NCBI GenBank assembly: GCA_034675505.1
Contig: JAUCDD010000025.1
Location: 620,001-684,000 of the forward strand
Length of the DNA: 64,000 nucleotides
Reading direction: 5' to 3'
Origin: Melaminivora sp034675505
GTDB taxonomy: Bacteria > Pseudomonadota > Gammaproteobacteria > Burkholderiales > Burkholderiaceae_C
The translations under genes were made by a program, and so were the position numbers. The notes beneath the pieces are model-generated. The model was given only the letters and a program-made list of their open reading frames with translations. It made no database searches and was not told the origin of the DNA. This document shows, piece by piece, positions 61,067 through 64,000 of this stretch. How positions within the stretch are numbered: position 1 is the first letter of the stretch; the number at the start of each line of letters is the position of its first letter.

Positions 61067-61738
61067 ATGCGCCTGCTGCTGGTCGAAGACGACGCCATGA
61101 TCGGCGAGGCCGTCCAGGACCTGCTGCGTGCCGAGCACCACGCCGTGGACTGGGCGCGCGACGGCCTGCAGGCCGACGCGGCGCTGTGCGCCCAGGGCTA
61201 TGACCTGGTGCTGCTGGACCTGGGCCTGCCCGGGCGCGACGGCCTGCAGGTGCTGCGCGCGCTGCGCCAGCGGCGCGACCGCACGCCGGTACTGATCACG
61301 ACCGCGCGCGACGCCGTGGCCCAGCGTGTGCAGGGGCTGGATGCGGGCGCCGACGACTACCTGCTCAAGCCCTACGACATGGATGAGCTGCTGGCGCGCA
61401 TCCGTGCGCTGGCGCGCCGTGCCAGCGGGCGTGGCGACGAGGTGTTCGAGCGGGGCGAGGTGCGCATCGACGCGGCCACGCGCCAGGCCAGCGTGCAGGG
61501 CCGGCCGGTGCTGCTGTCGGCCCGCGAGTGGGCGGTGCTGACGCCCCTGCTGGCGCGTCCCGGCGCCGTGCTGTCGCGGGCCCAGCTGGAGGACAAGCTC
61601 TACGGCTGGGGCGAGGAGATCAGCAGCAACGCCGTCGAGGTCTATGTCCACGGCCTGCGCAAGAAGCTGGGCGCCGACTTCATTGCCACCGTGCGCGGCG
61701 TAGGCTACATGGTGCCTGGCGGGGCGCCCGCATGTTGA
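61067..61738 (+). CDS. Two-component response regulator, OmpR/PmrA/QseB type
   Basis: 223 residues. Receiver domain with acidic pocket VEDD, phospho-acceptor aspartate in LVLLDLGLPGRDG (about residue 50) and KPYD lysine; a winged-helix DNA-binding domain ends IATVRGVGYMVP. It probably acts on the box at 59365-59381. It overlaps the kinase gene by seven bases. Confidence 0.96.
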   Translation: MRLLLVEDDAMIGEAVQDLLRAEHHAVDWARDGLQADAALCAQGYDLVLLDLGLPGRDGLQVLRALRQRRDRTPVLITTARDAVAQRVQGLDAGADDYLLKPYDMDELLARIRALARRASGRGDEVFERGEVRIDAATRQASVQGRPVLLSAREWAVLTPLLARPGAVLSRAQLEDKLYGWGEEISSNAVEVYVHGLRKKLGADFIATVRGVGYMVPGGAPAC

Positions 61739-63125
61739 GGCCGCCGCGCGTCCCGCACTCGCTGCGCACGCGGCTGCTGCTGTCGCTGCTGGGCGCCATT
61801 GCCCTGGGCGTGCTGATGCAGGCGGCGCTGGCCTGGCGCGCTGCAATGGACGAGGCTGACGCCCTGTTCGACCGCCAGATGCAGCAGACCGCCCAGGCGC
61901 TGCGCCCCGGCCTGCCCGCGCGGGCGCGGGGCGAGTACAGCGATCCGCTGGTGCCGGGCCAGGAAAGCCATGAATTCGTGCTCCAGGTCTGGTCGGCCGA
62001 CGGCCTGCGGGTGTTCGAGTCCAACCTGGGCCTGGGCCTGCCGCAGCGCGCGGTGCTGGGCTTTGCCGACGTGCAGGCGGGTGGGCGCACCTACCGCGTG
62101 CTGTCGGTGCAGACGCCGCTGCAGGTCATCCAGGTGGCGCAGGACATGGCCGTGCGCCGCGCGCTGGCGCGCCAGTTGGCGCTGCGCACCGCCTGGCCCA
62201 TTGCCTTGATGGCGCCGCTGCTGGCGCTGGCCGCCTGGTGGGCGGTGGGCAGCTCGCTGGCGCCCGTGGAGCGCGTGCGCCGCCAGGTGGCCCAGCGGCG
62301 CGCCGACGACCTCGCCAGCGTGGACGCGCAGGGCCTGCCGGCCGAGGTGCGCCCGCTGGTGGATGAGCTCAACTTGCTGCTGGCGCGCATGCAGCAGGCG
62401 TTCGATGCGCAGCAGCACTTCGTGGCCGATGCGGCGCATGAGCTGCGCTCGCCGCTGGCCGCCCTGAAGCTGCAGGCGCAGGCGCTGGCGCGCGCGGGTG
62501 ACGACCAGGCCCGGGCCCGCGCCGCCGAGCGCCTGGCCGCCGGCATCGACCGGGCCACGCGCCTGGTCGAGCAGCTGCTGGCCCTGGCGCGCCAGGAGGC
62601 GCGGGCCGCCGGCAGCGCGCCCGAGCCCCTGCTGCTGGCCGAATGGGTGCAGCGCGCCGTGGCCGACGCCGCGCCGGCCGCGTATGCGCGCGGCATCGAC
62701 CTGGGGCTGCAGCCGCTGTCCCCGCAGGCCGCTGCGGCGCACGTCTCGGGGCAGGGCGAGGCGCTGGCCATCTTGCTGCGCAACCTGCTGGACAACGCCA
62801 TCAAGTACACCCCCCGGGGCGGCACGGTGGATGTGGCGCTGGAGGCGGCCGGGGACGCCCTGGTGCTCACGGTGGACGACAGCGGCCCGGGCATCGCCCC
62901 GGCGGAACGCGCCAGCGCGCTGCGCCGCTTCCACCGCGGCCAGGACCACGGCGCGCCCGTGGCTGGCAGCGGGCTGGGCCTGGCCATTGCCGACAGCATC
63001 GCCCGCACGCACGGCGCGCCGCTCGAGCTGCTGGAGGCGCCGCAGCTGGGCGGCCTGCGCGTGCGCCTGGCGCTGCGGCGCGTGGACGGGAGGGCGTGGG
63101 GCGGGCCGAGGGCGCCGGCGCATGA
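61732..63125 (+). pseudogene. Sensor histidine kinase, 3' frame unresolved
   Basis: About 464 residues. Two membrane helices (about 16-37 and 155-175) with a periplasmic sensor part between, a HAMP-like linker, H-box with histidine near residue 236 (DAAHELRSPLAAL), N-box NLLDNAIKYT, and G-boxes DDSGPGIAP and GSGLGLAIAD. It pairs with the regulator upstream. In this frame no stop occurs before the end of the window. The expected TGA at 63123-63125, overlapping the next ATG, is in another frame, so one base appears to be missing in the G-rich 63085-63105 stretch. Only the last few residues are affected. Confidence 0.85.
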
Positions 63126-64000
63126 TCCGCGTGGCGCTGCTGTCCGGCCTGGGCCACACCATCGTGGTCGTGCTGAGCCTGCTGATCTACGTGCTGGGCA
63201 CGCGCATCAACCACCAGCGGCGCCACCCCTCGGCGGCGCTGGGCTGGGTGCTGGGCATGGTCACGCTGCCCTACCTGACGCTGCCGCTGTTCCTGCTGTT
63301 CGGCGTGCGCAAGTTTGCCCGGCCGGCGCGGCGCCACCATTGGCAGGCGCCGCCGCCCGCCGGCGAGGGGCCGGCCTGGGCCGCGCAGCTGCTGGCCGGG
63401 ATGGAGGTGGCGCCGGCGATGCGCAACCCGCACGTCGCGCTGCACCAGGATGGCGCCCAGGCGCTGGCCGGGCTGCTGGCGACCATCGCCTGCGCGCGCC
63501 AGCAGCTGGACGTGGGCACCTACGTCCTGGCGCACGACGAGGTGGGCCGGCAGGTGGCGCGCGCGCTGCTGCAGGCCGTGCAGCGCGGCGTCTCCGTGCG
63601 GCTGCTGGTGGACGCCGTGGGCAGCCTGCAGACCCCTCGCGGCATGCTGCGCTCGCTGGCGCGGGGCGGCGTGCAGGTGCGCCGCTTCATGCCCCTGCTG
63701 CACAACCCGCTGCGCGGCCACACCAACCTGCGCAACCACCGCAAGCTGGTGGTGGCCGACGGCTGGCGCCTGTGGAGCGGCGGGCGCAACCTGGCGTGCG
63801 AATACTTCATGGACCGGCCGCAGCGCCCCGCCTGGGTGGACTTGAGCTTCGAGCTCCACGGCCCGGTGGCCCAGCATGCGCACATCCAGTTCGGCACCGA
63901 CTGGCGCATTGCCCAGGGGCGCATGCTGCGGCGCATGCGCCGCGCACCGCACATGCCGGCGCTGCCCCAGCCCGAGCATGGCGCGCTGGCGCAGTGGATC
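63122..64000 (+). CDS. Cardiolipin synthase-like phospholipase D protein (partial, cut by window end)
   Basis: 293 residues seen. Two N-terminal membrane helices (VVVLSLLIYVLGT; LGWVLGMVTLPYLTLPLFLLFG) precede a first phospholipase D motif HRKLVVADG (HxKxxxxD), the layout of bacterial cardiolipin synthases; the second motif lies past 64000. It makes cardiolipin or related phospholipids in the inner membrane. It lies 3 bases from the expected kinase stop, so it is probably co-transcribed with the htrA cluster. Confidence 0.88.
   Translation, partial: MIRVALLSGLGHTIVVVLSLLIYVLGTRINHQRRHPSAALGWVLGMVTLPYLTLPLFLLFGVRKFARPARRHHWQAPPPAGEGPAWAAQLLAGMEVAPAMRNPHVALHQDGAQALAGLLATIACARQQLDVGTYVLAHDEVGRQVARALLQAVQRGVSVRLLVDAVGSLQTPRGMLRSLARGGVQVRRFMPLLHNPLRGHTNLRNHRKLVVADGWRLWSGGRNLACEYFMDRPQRPAWVDLSFELHGPVAQHAHIQFGTDWRIAQGRMLRRMRRAPHMPALPQPEHGALAQWI

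Overview
The window looks like chromosomal DNA of a high-GC betaproteobacterium, most likely Burkholderiales, family Comamonadaceae (Acidovorax/Melaminivora/Alicycliphilus-like). The reasons are the gene order lysA-cyaY-mrcA-pilMNOPQ-...-aroB-dgt-...-gltBD, System II cytochrome c maturation genes, a Bug/TctC-type binding protein, groESL behind both a CIRCE element and a heat-shock-type promoter, and short intergenic repeats typical of that group. No rRNA, tRNA, CRISPR array, prophage or integron was seen. The only transposase-related gene is a frameshifted REP-associated tyrosine transposase (RAYT).

Layout. 0-2.5 kb: groESL (minus). 2.5-13.3 kb (minus): a sigma54-type activator followed by an eight-gene cluster: a branched-chain-amino-acid-type ABC transporter (binding protein, two ATPases, two permeases), a 3-hydroxybutyrate-oligomer hydrolase lipoprotein, a second binding protein and an alpha/beta hydrolase. 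13.5-16.3 kb: NAD synthesis (NadM-Nudix fusion, and NadE whose glutaminase catalytic residues are all replaced). 16.5-18.1 kb: a secreted choice-of-anchor-A-like protein and a small DUF1328 membrane protein. 18.1-21.5 kb: metK with a duplicated 3' end, divergent from two overlapping LpxL-family acyltransferases. 21.5-27.6 kb: an epoxide-hydrolase-like protein and engB (minus), then cytochrome c4 and resB-ccsB. 27.7-31.3 kb: a BNR-repeat secreted protein and msrPQ. 31.3-36.5 kb: an ODP-type metallo-beta-lactamase-fold protein, lysA-lptM, divergent cyaY, and mrcA. 36.8-43.8 kb: pilMNOPQ plus a lipoprotein of repeated Ig-like domains. 43.9-48.2 kb: aroB, dgt, a DUF1415 protein and a methyltransferase. 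48.2-49.1 kb: RAYT with its 17-base repeats. 49.2-55.5 kb: gltBD. 55.7-59.3 kb: a TctC-type binding protein and a polar amino acid ABC transporter. 59.4-64 kb: an HtrA protease, a two-component system and the start of a cardiolipin synthase.

Three matters cut across the window. (1) An eight-copy intergenic repeat (AT-rich dyad, then a GCCGGC core, then in most copies a short stem-loop) sits beside gene ends and in several cases supplies the last codons and stop. (2) From about 41.13 to 42.5 kb GC content falls from about 68% to about 45-55%, crossing the pilQ 3' end and the start of the downstream lipoprotein, in the place where relatives usually carry aroK. (3) Reading frames are intact up to 42.4 kb but carry about ten single-base indels after it (lipoprotein, aroB, RAYT, gltB, gltD, histidine kinase). 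Consensus errors are the simplest explanation for most of them, so those genes are given as frame-disrupted rather than proven dead.
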